Source: Actinomycetospora endophytica (lineage in GTDB: Bacteria > Actinomycetota > Actinomycetes > Mycobacteriales > Pseudonocardiaceae). Taken from it: a stretch of 64,000 bases of DNA. Numbering within the stretch: position 1 is the stretch's first letter; each line of letters starts with the position of its first letter. The DNA lies in NCBI RefSeq assembly GCF_021026375.1, contig NZ_JAJNDB010000001.1, positions 744,001-808,000 on the forward strand. Reading direction: 5' to 3'. Shown in pieces: positions 42,739-53,300 of this stretch. The notes beneath the pieces were generated by a model. That model made no database searches and was not told the origin of the DNA. It was given only the letters and a program-made list of their open reading frames with translations. A program made the position numbers and the translations under genes.

Positions 42739-43614
42739 ATGGCCAGCGCGAAGCAGATCGTCTCCGAGCTCGGGCGCCCGGGGCCGTACCCGGTGCTGCG
42801 CGGTGAACTGGCGCTCGTCGGCCTGCCCGGCACGGTGTTCACCCCCACCTCCGGCGAGGGGCTGCCCGCGGTCGCGTTCGGGCACGACTGGCTGAACCCG
42901 GCGTCGCGCTACCTCGGCCTGCTCCGCCACCTGGCGTCGTGGGGGATCGTCGCCGCCGCCCCGGACACCGAGCGCGGCCCGTTCGCCTCGCACCGCCGGC
43001 TCGCCACCGATCTGCGGACCGCCCTCGACGTCTGCTCGTCGGTCCGCCTCGGCGGCACCGCGCGGGGCGCCGCCGTGAGCGTCGACCCCCGCCGGCTCGG
43101 ACTCGCCGGGCACGGCATGGGCGCCGGCGCGGCCGTGCTCGCGGCGAGCGTGACCGCCCACGACACCCGGGTGCAGGCCGTCGGCGACCCCTACTGGACC
43201 TCCGGCTCCGACCTCACCGTGGAGGCCGTCGCGACGATCGCGCTCTCCGAGTCGCGGCCGCCCGCCCAGGACGCCGCGCGGGCCGTGCACGTCCCCGGGA
43301 TGCACGTCGCGTTCGGCAAGGACCTCGTCGCGCCGCCGGCAGCGGGCGCGCAGCCCGTCGCCGCCGCGTGGGCGGGCCCGTCGGTGCTGCGGACGCTGAA
43401 GAAGGCGTCCCACCTGGGCATCGTCGAGGGGAAGCACTGGAGCGACCTCGTCCTCGACGGCAAGCCGGAGCCGGCGACCAACACGACGGTCCGCGCGCTG
43501 CTCACCGGCTTCCTGCTCCACCACCTGGCCGGCGAGAAGCGCTACGCCGACGTCGTCGACGGCTCGGTCAAGGGCACCGACGTCCGGGTCTACCGCGAGT
43601 CGTCCACGGTCTGA
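42739..43614 (+). CDS. Alpha/beta hydrolase-fold protein lacking the nucleophile serine
   Basis: A 291-aa protein of the dienelactone hydrolase/cutinase-like group (LPAVAFGHDWLNPASRYLG, then LASWGIVAAAPDTERGP). The nucleophile elbow, normally G-H-S-M-G, is LGLAGHGMGAGAA, with Gly126 in the serine position. A possible histidine region (KKASHLGIVEGKHW) remains. It may therefore be a binding or structural protein rather than an esterase. ATG 42739 gives the start MASAKQIVSELG. It diverges from glmS and overlaps the 3' end of the next, convergent gene by 25 bases. Related genes beside glmS occur in other actinobacteria. Confidence 0.8.
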   Translation: MASAKQIVSELGRPGPYPVLRGELALVGLPGTVFTPTSGEGLPAVAFGHDWLNPASRYLGLLRHLASWGIVAAAPDTERGPFASHRRLATDLRTALDVCSSVRLGGTARGAAVSVDPRRLGLAGHGMGAGAAVLAASVTAHDTRVQAVGDPYWTSGSDLTVEAVATIALSESRPPAQDAARAVHVPGMHVAFGKDLVAPPAAGAQPVAAAWAGPSVLRTLKKASHLGIVEGKHWSDLVLDGKPEPATNTTVRALLTGFLLHHLAGEKRYADVVDGSVKGTDVRVYRESSTV

Positions 43615-44483
43615 ACGATGCCGAGCCCGGGGCCGGGCGGGTCGTCGTCGGGATCGGGGTCGTCGTCCGGCACGTCCCCGGTCAGCGGGCCGAGCGCGGC
43701 GAGGATCTCCGGGAGCGCGAGCAGCTCCGGCGGCAGGGCGCCCGCGACGGGGTCGTCGACGGGCTCGTCGGCGCCGTCGTCCCCCGAGAGCCGGCGCAGT
43801 ACGCCGATCCGCTCGGCGAGATCCCGCCAGGTGGCGGCGATCGCCCGGTCGGTCCGGTCGGCGGCGCCGAGGTAGGTGTGCAGCCGGGCGTCGAGGTCGG
43901 CCGCCCAGGTGCGGGCGGCGGCCGTGTCGGTGCCCGCCGGCGGGACGGGGAGCTCAGCGGCGAGCTCCTCGGCCGCCTCGGCGCGGGCGGTGACGTCGTC
44001 CGCGACGGCGAGGCCCGCCCCCTCGACGGTCTCCGCGGTCTCCTCGAGCAGCGTCACGATCTCGTGGGCGGCGCGGCCGAGGGAGACCACGCGGTCGGCG
44101 ACCTCCTCGGCGGAGGGCCCCGACCAGCGCTCCCACAGCGTGCCCGCCTCCTCGGCCAGCGCGCGGTGGCGGGCGCGGACCCGCTCCGCCGCCGCGCGCA
44201 GGTCGTCGGCGCCCGCGGCGAGAGCCGCGAACCGCACCCCGGTCTGGGCGGTGTGACGGCGGCGCAGCCCCTCGGCGTCGACCGGCGGGGCCGGGAGGCC
44301 GGCCGGACCGGCGAGGGCGACGCGCGCGGGGAGCACCGCCACGACGGTCTCGACGGCGTCGTCCGCCGCCGCGAGCAGGGTGTCGGAGTCGGCGGCGCCG
44401 AGGTCGGCCAGTCGCCGGGCCGGGGGCACGGCGCGCAGCCCGGCCGCGCCGCCCCTCGAACGGTGCCCCGGACGCCGTGTCAC
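43590..44483 (-). CDS. Alanine-rich helical protein of unknown function (WSG motif)
   Basis: A protein of about 297 aa, mostly long amphipathic helices rich in Ala, Glu and Arg (for example ADDLRAAAERVRARHRALAE and AAARTWAADLDARLHTYLG). A turn LWERWSGPSAEEVADRV between two helices recalls the W-x-G turn of WXG100/ESX proteins, though it is much longer than those. The C-terminus is acidic and Pro-rich (DDDPDPDDDPPGPG). No membrane segment or catalytic motif is seen. GTG 44483 follows GGAGGGAGG by about a dozen bases; a GTG at 44522 is possible. It precedes nothing on its strand; glmM is 64 bases upstream. Confidence 0.6.
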   Translation of the reverse strand: MTRRPGHRSRGGAAGLRAVPPARRLADLGAADSDTLLAAADDAVETVVAVLPARVALAGPAGLPAPPVDAEGLRRRHTAQTGVRFAALAAGADDLRAAAERVRARHRALAEEAGTLWERWSGPSAEEVADRVVSLGRAAHEIVTLLEETAETVEGAGLAVADDVTARAEAAEELAAELPVPPAGTDTAAARTWAADLDARLHTYLGAADRTDRAIAATWRDLAERIGVLRRLSGDDGADEPVDDPVAGALPPELLALPEILAALGPLTGDVPDDDPDPDDDPPGPGLGIVQTVDDSR

Positions 44484-44547
44484 GCGGCTCAGCGTCCTCC
44501 CTCCGCACCCGCGGATCCACACCGGGCCACGAGCGGACCCGGCCCGG

Positions 44548-45899
44548 TCAGCGGATGGTCGCGACGAGCCCGGCGAGACGGTCGGCGACGTCGCGGGCGA
44601 CGTCCTCGGTCGGCGCCTCGACCATGACCCGCACCAACTGCTCGGTGCCCGAGGGGCGCAGCAGCACCCGTCCCCGGCCGGCCAGCGCCTCCTCCTCGGC
44701 CGCGACCGCCTCGGCCACCTCCGTGGAGGTACCGACCGCGGCCTTGTCGTGGACCGGCACGTTGACCAGGACCTGGGGCAGCCGCTGCACCACCCCGGCC
44801 AGCTCGGCCAGCGACCGTCCGTCGGCCGCCATCCGGGCCATGATCCGCAGGCCGGTGAGCAGGCCGTCGCCGGTGGTGGCGTGGGCGGGGAGGACGACGT
44901 GGCCGGACTGCTCGCCGCCGAGCGAGAACGCCCCGGCGCGCAGTTCCTCGAGCACGTAGCGGTCGCCGACGGCGGTGGTCCGGACGGTGATCCCGGCCTC
45001 CTGCATGGCGAGGTGCAGGCCGAGGTTGCTCATCACCGTGGTGACGAGGGTGTCCGCGGCGAGCTCGCCCGCCTCGCGCATCGCCGTCGCGAGGACGGCG
45101 AGGATCTGGTCGCCGTCGACGACGGTGCCGTCCGCGGCCACCGCGAGGCACCGGTCGGCGTCGCCGTCGTGGGCGATCCCGAGGTCCGCGCCGTGCGCGA
45201 CGACCGCCTTGCAGAGGCCGTCGAGGTGGGTGGAGCCGACACCCTCGTTGATGTTCCAGCCGTTCGGCTCGGCGGCCAGGGCGGTGACGCGGGCCCCGGC
45301 GCGCTCGTAGGCGCGGGGCGCGGCGAGCGACGCGGCGCCGTGCGCGCAGTCGACCACGACGTGCAGGCCGTCCAGCCGGTGCGGCGTGGCCTCGAGCAGG
45401 TGCTCGAGGTAGATCGCCAGCGCGTCCGGCACGTCGGTGACCCGGCCGATGTCGTGGCCGGTCGGTCGCTCGCCGGGCTGCGGGGGACGGGAGGCGTGCG
45501 CCTCGATCTCGTCCTCGACGGCGTCGGGGAGCTTGTGCCCACCGGCGGCGAACAGCTTGATGCCGTTGTCGGGCATCGCGTTGTGGGACGCCGAGATCAT
45601 GACGCCCAGGTCAGCCTCGAGAACCCCGGTGAGGAACGCGACGGCCGGGGTCGGCAGCACGCCGAGCCGCCGGACGTCCGCGCCCGCGGCCGACAGGCCG
45701 GCGCAGACGGCCGCCTCGAGCATCTCCCCGCTGGCGCGCGGGTCCCGCCCGACGAGGGCCAACGGCCGCGCCGACGCACCGCCGCCCGCGCGCTCGACGA
45801 GCACGCGGGCGGCGGCGGACGCGACCGTGAGCGCCAGCTCGGGCGACAGGTCGGCGTTCGCGAGGCCGCGGACGCCGTCGGTCCCGAACAGGCGCCCCA

Positions 45900-45900
<1 letters not shown>
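44548..45900 (-). CDS. glmM: Phosphoglucosamine mutase
   Basis: GlmM converts glucosamine 6-phosphate to the 1-phosphate. The 450-aa protein begins [15 protein letters not shown], has the phosphoserine loop [15 protein letters not shown], the metal loop [12 protein letters not shown], the sugar-binding GGEQSGHVV and the phosphate loop [12 protein letters not shown]. All catalytic elements are intact. Its ATG overlaps the rpsI stop by one base, so it is the last gene of the rplM-rpsI-glmM transcript, the same order as in M. tuberculosis. Confidence 0.97.
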
Positions 45901-46477
<577 letters not shown>

Positions 46478-46481
<4 letters not shown>

Positions 46482-46921
46482 TGGCTCACCTGTCGAATCT
46501 CGTACGGCACGGGCTTCTGGGCGGCGTGCGGGTGCTCGGGGCCGGCGTAGACCTTGAGCTTCGACGCCATGGCCCGTCCCAGCCGGTTGTGCGGGAGCAT
46601 GCCCTTCACGGCCTTCTCGACGAGACGGCTCGGGAAGCGGTCCAGCTCCTCACCCACCGAGCGGGCACGCAGGCCGCCCGGGAAACCGCTGTGGTGGTAG
46701 ACGAACCGGTCGTCACGCTTGTTGCCGGACAGGGCGACCTTCTCGGCGTTCACGATCACCACGAAGTCACCGCTGTCCATGTGCGGCGCGTACGAGGGCT
46801 TGTGCTTGCCCCGCAGCAGCTGCGCCGTCTGGCTCGCGAGTCGACCGAGGACGACGTCGGAGGCGTCGATGACGTGCCAGGCGCGGTCGATGTCGCCGGG
46901 CTTCGGACTGAACGTGCGCAC
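46478..46921 (-). CDS. rplM: 50S ribosomal protein L13
   Basis: A 147-aa uL13: [20 protein letters not shown] at the start, [20 protein letters not shown], then [21 protein letters not shown] and [17 protein letters not shown] near the end, all typical. Start is GTG with GAGG about seven bases before it. It is the first gene of the rplM-rpsI-glmM unit; the 180-base gap to esxT should hold its promoter, although no clear -35/-10 could be picked. Confidence 0.97.
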
Positions 46922-47101
46922 GGAGCTACCTCGTCACGGTCATACTGGTCTGCGGTACGTCACGGGGACACGGGCGCGGTGGACTGTCCCCAACGGTCGA
47001 GTTCCGCGCTGCATCTCCGTCGCGGCGTGCATTCACCGCGCAACGACTCTCCAGGTTACGCGGTGACCCGGGAGCACCCGGCACCCACCCCCGAGGCGTG
47101 C

Positions 47102-47389
47102 TCAGGCGTAGCGCATCGCATTCTGCGCCTCGGTGGCGCGGTAGAGCTGCTCGGCCTGCCCTAGCCGTCCGCCGATCTGGCTCAGTACCTGCGTCAGGTC
47201 GGCCATCGCGGTGTCGATCTCGTGCTGGCGGGCCTGGTACTGCTCCGCGGCCGCGCCGGTCCAGTCGGCCACGAGCGGTGCCAGCTGACGTTTCAGGTCG
47301 TCCAGCCGGCCCTGGATCTGGGTGGCGGTGGTGGTCACGCTCTGCTGGGCGGCGGTCAGCTCGCCGAAGGTCACGCGGATCTCGTCCAC
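47102..47389 (-). CDS. esxT: WXG100-family protein EsxT-like (ESX-4 substrate)
   Basis: A 95-aa ESAT-6-like protein: two helices joined by the turn VADWTGAAAEQY (the W-x-G motif), and a C-terminal secretion signal of the Y-x-x-x-D/E type, YRATE. Such proteins are secreted as heterodimers through type VII systems. It lies 40 bases after a second WXG100 gene and upstream of rplM, which is the esxU-esxT-rplM order of mycobacteria (Rv3445c-Rv3443c). GTG 47389 begins VDEIRVTFGEL. Confidence 0.9.
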   Translation of the reverse strand: MDEIRVTFGELTAAQQSVTTTATQIQGRLDDLKRQLAPLVADWTGAAAEQYQARQHEIDTAMADLTQVLSQIGGRLGQAEQLYRATEAQNAMRYA

Positions 47390-47429
47390 GGTGCGGGTCC
47401 TCTCGTGGGATGGGTGGCCAGGTCTCAGG

Positions 47430-47741
47430 TCAGGTCAGGGCCTGGCTGATCTGCGAGGTGGACGAGGCGATCTCGTCCTCGGCGGCGCGGTAGGTCACGC
47501 CCGAGGCCTGGACGGACTCGCCGATCGACTGCAGCGCGGCGTTGATGCGCCGGGCGTCGTCGTTCCACCGCGCCATCAGCTGGTGGAACGCGACCGAGGC
47601 GTCGCCGCGCCAGGTGCCCTCCAGCGGCGCCAGCTGGGCCCGCAGCTGCCCGAGCTGCGCCGTGATCTGGTCGCGGACCTCGAACACGTGCTGGCCCGCG
47701 GACTGCATGACCTGGGTCTGGGTCCCGAACTGTCCGGCCAC
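47430..47741 (-). CDS. esxU: WXG100-family protein EsxU-like (ESX-4 substrate)
   Basis: A 103-aa partner of the downstream WXG100 protein. It has the helix QITAQLGQLRAQLAP, the turn LEGTWRGDASVAFHQL (W-x-G) and the signal YRAAE. GTG 47741 is preferred because GAGGGGAG lies about eight bases upstream and it gives the family length; the frame stays open further upstream, but that part runs through the tandem repeats. It is expected to form the secreted dimer with EsxT and to be exported by the EccC/EccD/EccE machine encoded 3-10 kb away. Confidence 0.9.
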   Translation of the reverse strand: MAGQFGTQTQVMQSAGQHVFEVRDQITAQLGQLRAQLAPLEGTWRGDASVAFHQLMARWNDDARRINAALQSIGESVQASGVTYRAAEDEIASSTSQISQALT

Positions 47742-47866
47742 CGGCCGCTCCCCTCTTCGAACGCCGCGCCCGTCCGTCGCGGTTCGGTCGAACAGTGACA
47801 CCCGATCCGCGCGCGTGGTGGTCGTTTCGGTGAAGTCGCGCGGAGATCCCGCGGGTCGGTTTCGCC

Positions 47867-48124
47867 AGGGGCACATCACGCCGCGCCCGGTGCCGCCGAG
47901 CCTGCCCCAGGTGCTCCTGATCATGGAGCAGGCCGCCGCGGGCGCCACCCCCTGACGCCTCCTCGTCGAGGGGCACATCACGCAGCGCTGGGTGTCGGCG
48001 CGCCTGCCCCAGGTGCTCCTGATCATGGAGCCGGCCTCGCGACGACCCGGCCCCCGCGCCGAGGGGCACATCGCGCAGCGCGCCGTGCCGCCGAGCCTGC
48101 CCCAGGTGCTCCTGATCATGGAGC
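47867..48124. repeat. Three direct 63-bp repeats (T) between the ESX-4 genes and esxU
   Basis: Units at 47867-47929, 47969-48031 and 48062-48124 are each exactly 63 bp, separated by 39 and 30 unrelated bases. Conserved parts are AGGGGCACATC at the left and CCTGCCCCAGGTGCTCC, then TGATCATGGAGC at the right; the middle 25 bases vary. GGGGCA pairs with TGCCCC (outer stem), and GCTCC-TGATCAT-GGAGC forms a second stem-loop. They fill most of the 406-base gene-free gap 47742-48147. Confidence 0.92.
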
Positions 48125-48147
48125 AGGCCGCCCCGAGCCCGGCGAGC

Positions 48148-50304
48148 TCAGGGCGGGCTGCGCAGCGTCGACACCACGCGCGCACAGGCCGCGATCACCG
48201 TGTCGCGCCCGGGGTCGTCGTGCCGGCACCCGACCGAGAGCTGGGTCGCCCCGGCGAAGACGACGACCCACTCGACGGTCGTGCCCGGCGCGGCGACCTG
48301 GCGGTAGGTCGCCACCTGGCGCCCGCCGAAGGTGGTGTCCGGCTGCAGGTCGGACACCCCGCCACCGGCTGTGCGGGCGGCCTCGAACCCGGCGAGCAGC
48401 TGGGCCCGCGCACCGGCCGGGTCCGGGGAGGCGAGCGCGCTCTCCTGGACGGCGATCAGGTTGGGGCCCCGCGGCTGGTCGACCGGCCGGATGCGGCTGC
48501 GACGGGAGGCGGCGTCGGTGCCGTCGGGGACCCAGCCGGCCGGCAGTTCGTAGGCGTGCGAGAAGGCGGAGACCACCGTCGGCGGCGCCGCGGTCGCCGC
48601 CCCACCGCCCCCGCCACGCAGCCCGGCGACGACGAGCACCAGCACCACGACGGCCGCCGTCGCCGCGGCGACCACGGCGGCCCGGCGCCGCGGCGACCAG
48701 CGCGCGGCCCCACCGGGCGTCTCGGTCCGGACCAGCGCCCGCGAGGCCGGCACCAGCGGATGGGCGATGCGCCGGGTCGGCCCGTCGGGGTCCGAGGCCA
48801 CCGCGACCGGATGGACCCCGGGGCCCGGCGACCGGAGTGGAGGCACGGGGGCGGTCGGTCCGGTGGTGAGGGCGGGCGGGGTCGACGACGGTGGGCGCGG
48901 CACGGTCGACTCGGTGTCCCGGGTCGGGAAGGACCGCGCCTGCTCCGTGGACGGCGGCCGCGCACCCCGGAATGTCGTGGCGGGACCCGGCCGGGCGGGC
49001 GGCACGGGCCGCGGCCAGTCGGGCAGCAGCGGCAGTCCCCCGGTCCGCGGACCACCCGGTCCGGCAGCCGCGGCCCCGGCGGATGCCGGTCCGGCGATGC
49101 CCGGCCCCGGCGTCCCCGTCCCGAAGGCTCCCGCGCCGGACACGCCCGCCCCCACCACCCCCGTCGACGACACACCAGCCCCGGGCCACGCCGATCCCCC
49201 ACGTGCCGCCACGGCCGTGGACGGCCCCGCAACGCCGTTCGCACCCGCCCCGCCCGACCTCGACGCGACGGCCAGCAGCGCCCCGCGGGCGACCACCGTC
49301 CGCGGCTCCGGCGGCACCACCGGCGGGACCCCGAGCTCGCGGTGCACCAGCGTCCCCAGCAGCGGCGTGCGCGCGAGGCCGCCGACCAGCCGCAGCCCGG
49401 CGAGCGAGACCGCATCGACCCCGGCGTCGTCGAGGGTCGCGGCGAGCAGCGCGACGAGCGCCTCGCACGGCCCGCGCAGCAGGTCCTCGAGCTCGCCGCG
49501 CGAGCACCAGGCCGACGTCGCGCCGCCGGGCAGCGGGATCTCGGCCTGCTCGGCGTCGGAGAGCCGTTCGCGCGCGGCCCGCACGTCCTCGACGAGGACC
49601 TGCCGGTGGCGCCGGTCGGGCAGCGTCGCGCCGGCGACGACCTCGCGGACCCGGTCCGCGCCGGGCGCTCCCGCGGGCAGCGTCGCGAGGACCTCGCTGA
49701 GCAGCTGCTCGTCCGCGTCGTCCCCGCCGAAGTCGCCGGAATCCCGTGCCGCGAGCACCACCGATCCGGAGACCACCGCCGCCCGCGCGGTCCGGGTCCC
49801 GACGTCGAGCACCGCGACCGGACCGTCCGCCGCGCCGCCGGGGCGCATCCATGCAGCGTGGGCGGCGACCGCGAGCGGCTCGGGCAGCAGCACCAGCTCG
49901 GCCCCGAGCCCCGCGCCGGCCCGGCGCAGCACCTCGCGCCGGGACGTGCCCCACGACGCCGGGTGGGTCAGCACCAGCCGCGCGGGGCGAGCACCGCGCA
50001 GGGCGGGCGCCGCGCGGTCCACGGTGGCCGCGAGCACGGCGCCGAGCGCCTCCCCGACCCCGACGACGCGCGTGCCCAGCAGCAGCGAGCCCTCGGCGAC
50101 GTGCCGGCGCGGGGCGGGCTCGAGCCGGGACGGATCCGCGGCGGCCCGACGGCGGGCCTCCCGCCCAGTCAGCAGCGCCTCGCCGTCGTCGGGCGCGAGC
50201 ACCGCGGCGGACTCGAGCGCGAGCTCGGTGACCTCGCCGCCGTCGTCGACCGCGGCCGCGACGCCGTACTCACCGAGGTCGACCGCGACGGTCGGGCCGG
50301 TCAC
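48148..50304 (-). CDS. Type VII secretion-associated protein, Rv3446c family (Hsp70/actin-like fold)
   Basis: A 718-aa protein. Residues 1-330 resemble an actin/Hsp70 ATPase: TVAVDLGEYGVAAAV (phosphate 1), VAVLDVGTRTARAAVVSG (phosphate 2) and RLVGGLARTPLLGTLVHR (adenosine motif). A long Pro/Gly-rich stretch (about 330-540) leads to one transmembrane helix (541-561; VVVLVLVVAGL) and an outer domain of 155 residues (FSHAYELPAGWVP; VEWVVVFAGATQLSVGCRHD) characteristic of the Rv3446c family. It lies between esxU and eccC as in M. tuberculosis ESX-4. It overlaps eccC by four bases. It may act as an assembly or chaperone factor for secretion; not proven. Confidence 0.85.
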   Translation of the reverse strand: MTGPTVAVDLGEYGVAAAVDDGGEVTELALESAAVLAPDDGEALLTGREARRRAAADPSRLEPAPRRHVAEGSLLLGTRVVGVGEALGAVLAATVDRAAPALRGARPARLVLTHPASWGTSRREVLRRAGAGLGAELVLLPEPLAVAAHAAWMRPGGAADGPVAVLDVGTRTARAAVVSGSVVLAARDSGDFGGDDADEQLLSEVLATLPAGAPGADRVREVVAGATLPDRRHRQVLVEDVRAARERLSDAEQAEIPLPGGATSAWCSRGELEDLLRGPCEALVALLAATLDDAGVDAVSLAGLRLVGGLARTPLLGTLVHRELGVPPVVPPEPRTVVARGALLAVASRSGGAGANGVAGPSTAVAARGGSAWPGAGVSSTGVVGAGVSGAGAFGTGTPGPGIAGPASAGAAAAGPGGPRTGGLPLLPDWPRPVPPARPGPATTFRGARPPSTEQARSFPTRDTESTVPRPPSSTPPALTTGPTAPVPPLRSPGPGVHPVAVASDPDGPTRRIAHPLVPASRALVRTETPGGAARWSPRRRAAVVAAATAAVVVLVLVVAGLRGGGGGAATAAPPTVVSAFSHAYELPAGWVPDGTDAASRRSRIRPVDQPRGPNLIAVQESALASPDPAGARAQLLAGFEAARTAGGGVSDLQPDTTFGGRQVATYRQVAAPGTTVEWVVVFAGATQLSVGCRHDDPGRDTVIAACARVVSTLRSPP

Positions 50305-53300
50305 GAGGCACCGTCCGAGGGCTCACGAGCCCGGATCGGCGTCTCCGGATCCCGCCACGCCAGCTGCACGAGGGTCTCGCCGTGGCGGCGGGTGACCAGC
50401 ACCGCCCGGCCCGGCGGACGGGGGCCCGGGCGGGCCGTCCCGACCAGCGGCCCCTCCTCGCGACTGCCGTGGCCGACCAGGCCCGGCGTCGCGAGCTCCC
50501 GCAGCCGGGTGAGCAGCGGCTCGAACATCGCCCGCGCGGAGCCGCCCGCCCGGCGCGCGACCACGAGGTGCAGCCCGACGTCCTTGGCCTGGGCCAGCAG
50601 GTCGACCAGCGGGGCGAGCGGGTTGCCCGAGGGCGCGGCGACGAGGTCGTAGTCGTCGACGAGCAGGAACACCTCCGGCCCGGTCCACCACGAGCGGGCG
50701 CGCAGCTGCTCCGGGGTGACGTCGGGCCCGGGCAGGCGCCGCCGCAGCGAGGCCACCAGGTCGGTGACCGCCGCGGTCAGCGCCTCGGCGGAGGAGGTGT
50801 AGCTGATGAGGTGCTCGGAGTCGACGGCGCCGAGCAGCCCGCGCCGGTAGTCGACGATCATCAGCCGCGCCTGTTCCGGGGTGTGGCGCGTCACGATCTG
50901 GTGGGCGAGCAGGCGCAGCAGCGCGGTCTTGCCGGACTCGCCGTCGGCGTAGACGACGAGGTGCGGGTCGGCGGAGGTGTCGAGCAGGACCGGCGCGAGC
51001 CGGTCCTCGTCGACCCCGATCGGCAGGAGGTGACGCTCGCCGTCGTCGGGCCCGGGCAGCGTCCCCACCTCGACCCGCTCCGGCAGCAGCCGCACCGGCG
51101 GCACGGCCGCCCCGTCCCACGCTGCCGCCACCGCCGGAACGAGATCCGCCCCCGGCACCGCGACCAGCACGTGATGGCGGTCGGGGGACAGCCCGCGCCC
51201 CGGGTGGCCCGCCGGGACCGTGGCCGCCACCCGCCGGTCGACCTCGGACTCGCCCGGGTCGCCGAGGCGCAGCTCCACGCGGGTGCCGAGGAGGTCCTTG
51301 AGCGCCGGGCGCAGCTCGGCCCAGCGGCTCACCGCGATGGCGACGTGCACGCCGTAGGACAGGCCCGCCGTCGCGAGCGTGATGATCGTCGACTCCAGCG
51401 CCTCGTGGTCGGCGCGGAACGCGTGCCAGCCGTCGATGACGAGCACGACGTCGCCGAGGTGGTCGGACCCCGCGGGCAGCTCCCCCCGACGACGCCGCGC
51501 CCGCAGGTCGGCCGCGGAGGTGATGCCGTGCTCGCGGAACCAGCGCTCCCGCCCGGCCAGCAGCGCCGCGACCTCGGCGACCACCCGGCGCACCAGGTCG
51601 GTGTCGCCCCGCCCGGCGACGGTGCCCACGTGCGGCAGGGCCGCGAGCCCGCCGAGTGTCCCGCCGCCGAGGTCGACGACATGGAACGCGAGCTCGGCCG
51701 GGGTGTGGGTGAGCGCGGCCGCGGTGACGAGCGCCCGCAGCGTCGTCGACTTCCCCGACTGCGGGCCGCCGGCGACGACGACGTGCCCGGCCGCCCCGGA
51801 GAGGTCGGCCCAGAGCAGGTCCCGGCGCTGCTCGTAGGGCCGGTCGACGAGGCCGAGGGGCAGGTGCAGCGTGCCGTTGGTGGGGAAGCCGGGCGCGCTC
51901 CGACCGCGGTCGGGGGTCTCGATCAGCGGCGGGAGCAGCGCCTCGAGCGCGATCGGGCCCTCGAGCGGCGGCAGCCAGACCTCGTGGGCGGGCGGGCCGG
52001 CCTCGCGCAGCCGCTCGACGACCGCGTCGAGCACGCTCGGGACCCGGGGCTCGTCGTCGGGATCCACGACGACGTCCGCCCCGTCACCGGCCGCGGGCAG
52101 CGCGGGCGGCAGGTCGACCCAGCCGCCGTGGAACGGGCGCGGCGGACGGGTGGGACGGCGCGCGTCGAGCCCGGTCAGCGGCGGCGGGCGCAACGGCTCG
52201 CGGCGCCGGTGCGGGCCGGAGACGTAGCCCGCGGTGAACCGCACCATCGTCGAGGTGTCCGAGCGCAGGTAGCCGACGCCGGGCACCGACGGCAGCGACG
52301 CCGCGTCCGGCACCCCGAGCACCGCGCGGGAGTCCGCGGCGGAGAACGTCCGCAGCCCGATGCGGTACGACAGGTGCGAGTCCAGCCCGCGCAGCCGCCC
52401 CTCGTCGAGACGCTGCGAGGCGAGCAGCAGGTGGATCTGCAGCGAGCGTCCGAGCCGGCCGATCGCGGTGAACAGGTCGGCGAGGTCCGGCTTCTGGTGC
52501 AGCAGCTCGGAGAACTCGTCGACGACGACGAACAGCGCCGGCAGCGGCTCGAGGTCGGCCCCGCGCTCCCGGGCGCGCTCGTAGTCGGCGACGGATCCGA
52601 GGTTCCCGGCCGAGCGCAGCAGCTCCTGGCGACGGTTCATCTCGCCGGCGAGGGCGTCCTGCATGCGGTCGACGAGCCCGAGGTCGTCGGCGAGGTTGGT
52701 GATCACCGCGGCCACGTGCGGCGCCTCGGACAGCCCGGCGAAGGTGGCGCCGCCCTTGAAGTCGACCAGCACCAGGTTCAGCGCCGCCGACGAGTGCGTG
52801 GTGACGAGCCCGAGGACCAGTGTGCGCAGCAGCTCCGACTTGCCGGACCCGGTCGCGCCGACGCAGAGCCCGTGCGGGCCCATCCCCTCCTGCGCGGCCT
52901 CCTTGAGGTCGAGCTCGACCGGCTCGCCGTCCTCGCCGATCCCGAACGGCACCCGCAGCCGCTCGCGGGCCGCACGGGGCCGCCAGGCGGCGGCGACGTC
53001 GAAGGTGTCGGGGTCGCCGGGCACGCCGAGCAGCTCGAGCAGGCCCGGCGTCGACGGTCCGGCCTCGTCGCGCGCGGCGCCCGGCGTGCGACAGGGCGCG
53101 AGCCGGCGGGCCAGCGCCTCGGCCTCGGCCCCGGAGAGCCCGTCCGGCCGGCCGAACCACTCGACGCCGGCGGCGCCCGCGGCCCCGACCCGCACCTCCG
53201 GGTCGTCCTCCACGACGAGGCGCAGCCCGCGCCGTCCCACGAGGCTCTCCAGCGCCCCGTCGAGATCGATCAGCGTGACTCCGGCCAGCCCGTCCTCGAC

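Noticed and set aside
47867-48124. CRISPR array
   Set aside because: Only three units, 63 bp long with internally variable centres and spacers of 39 and 30 bases, and no cas genes nearby.
47867-48124. Tiny repeated peptides starting MIRSTWGR on the minus strand
   Set aside because: The frame is open only because the repeat lacks stops; codon bias is not gene-like and the conserved bases match stems rather than codons.
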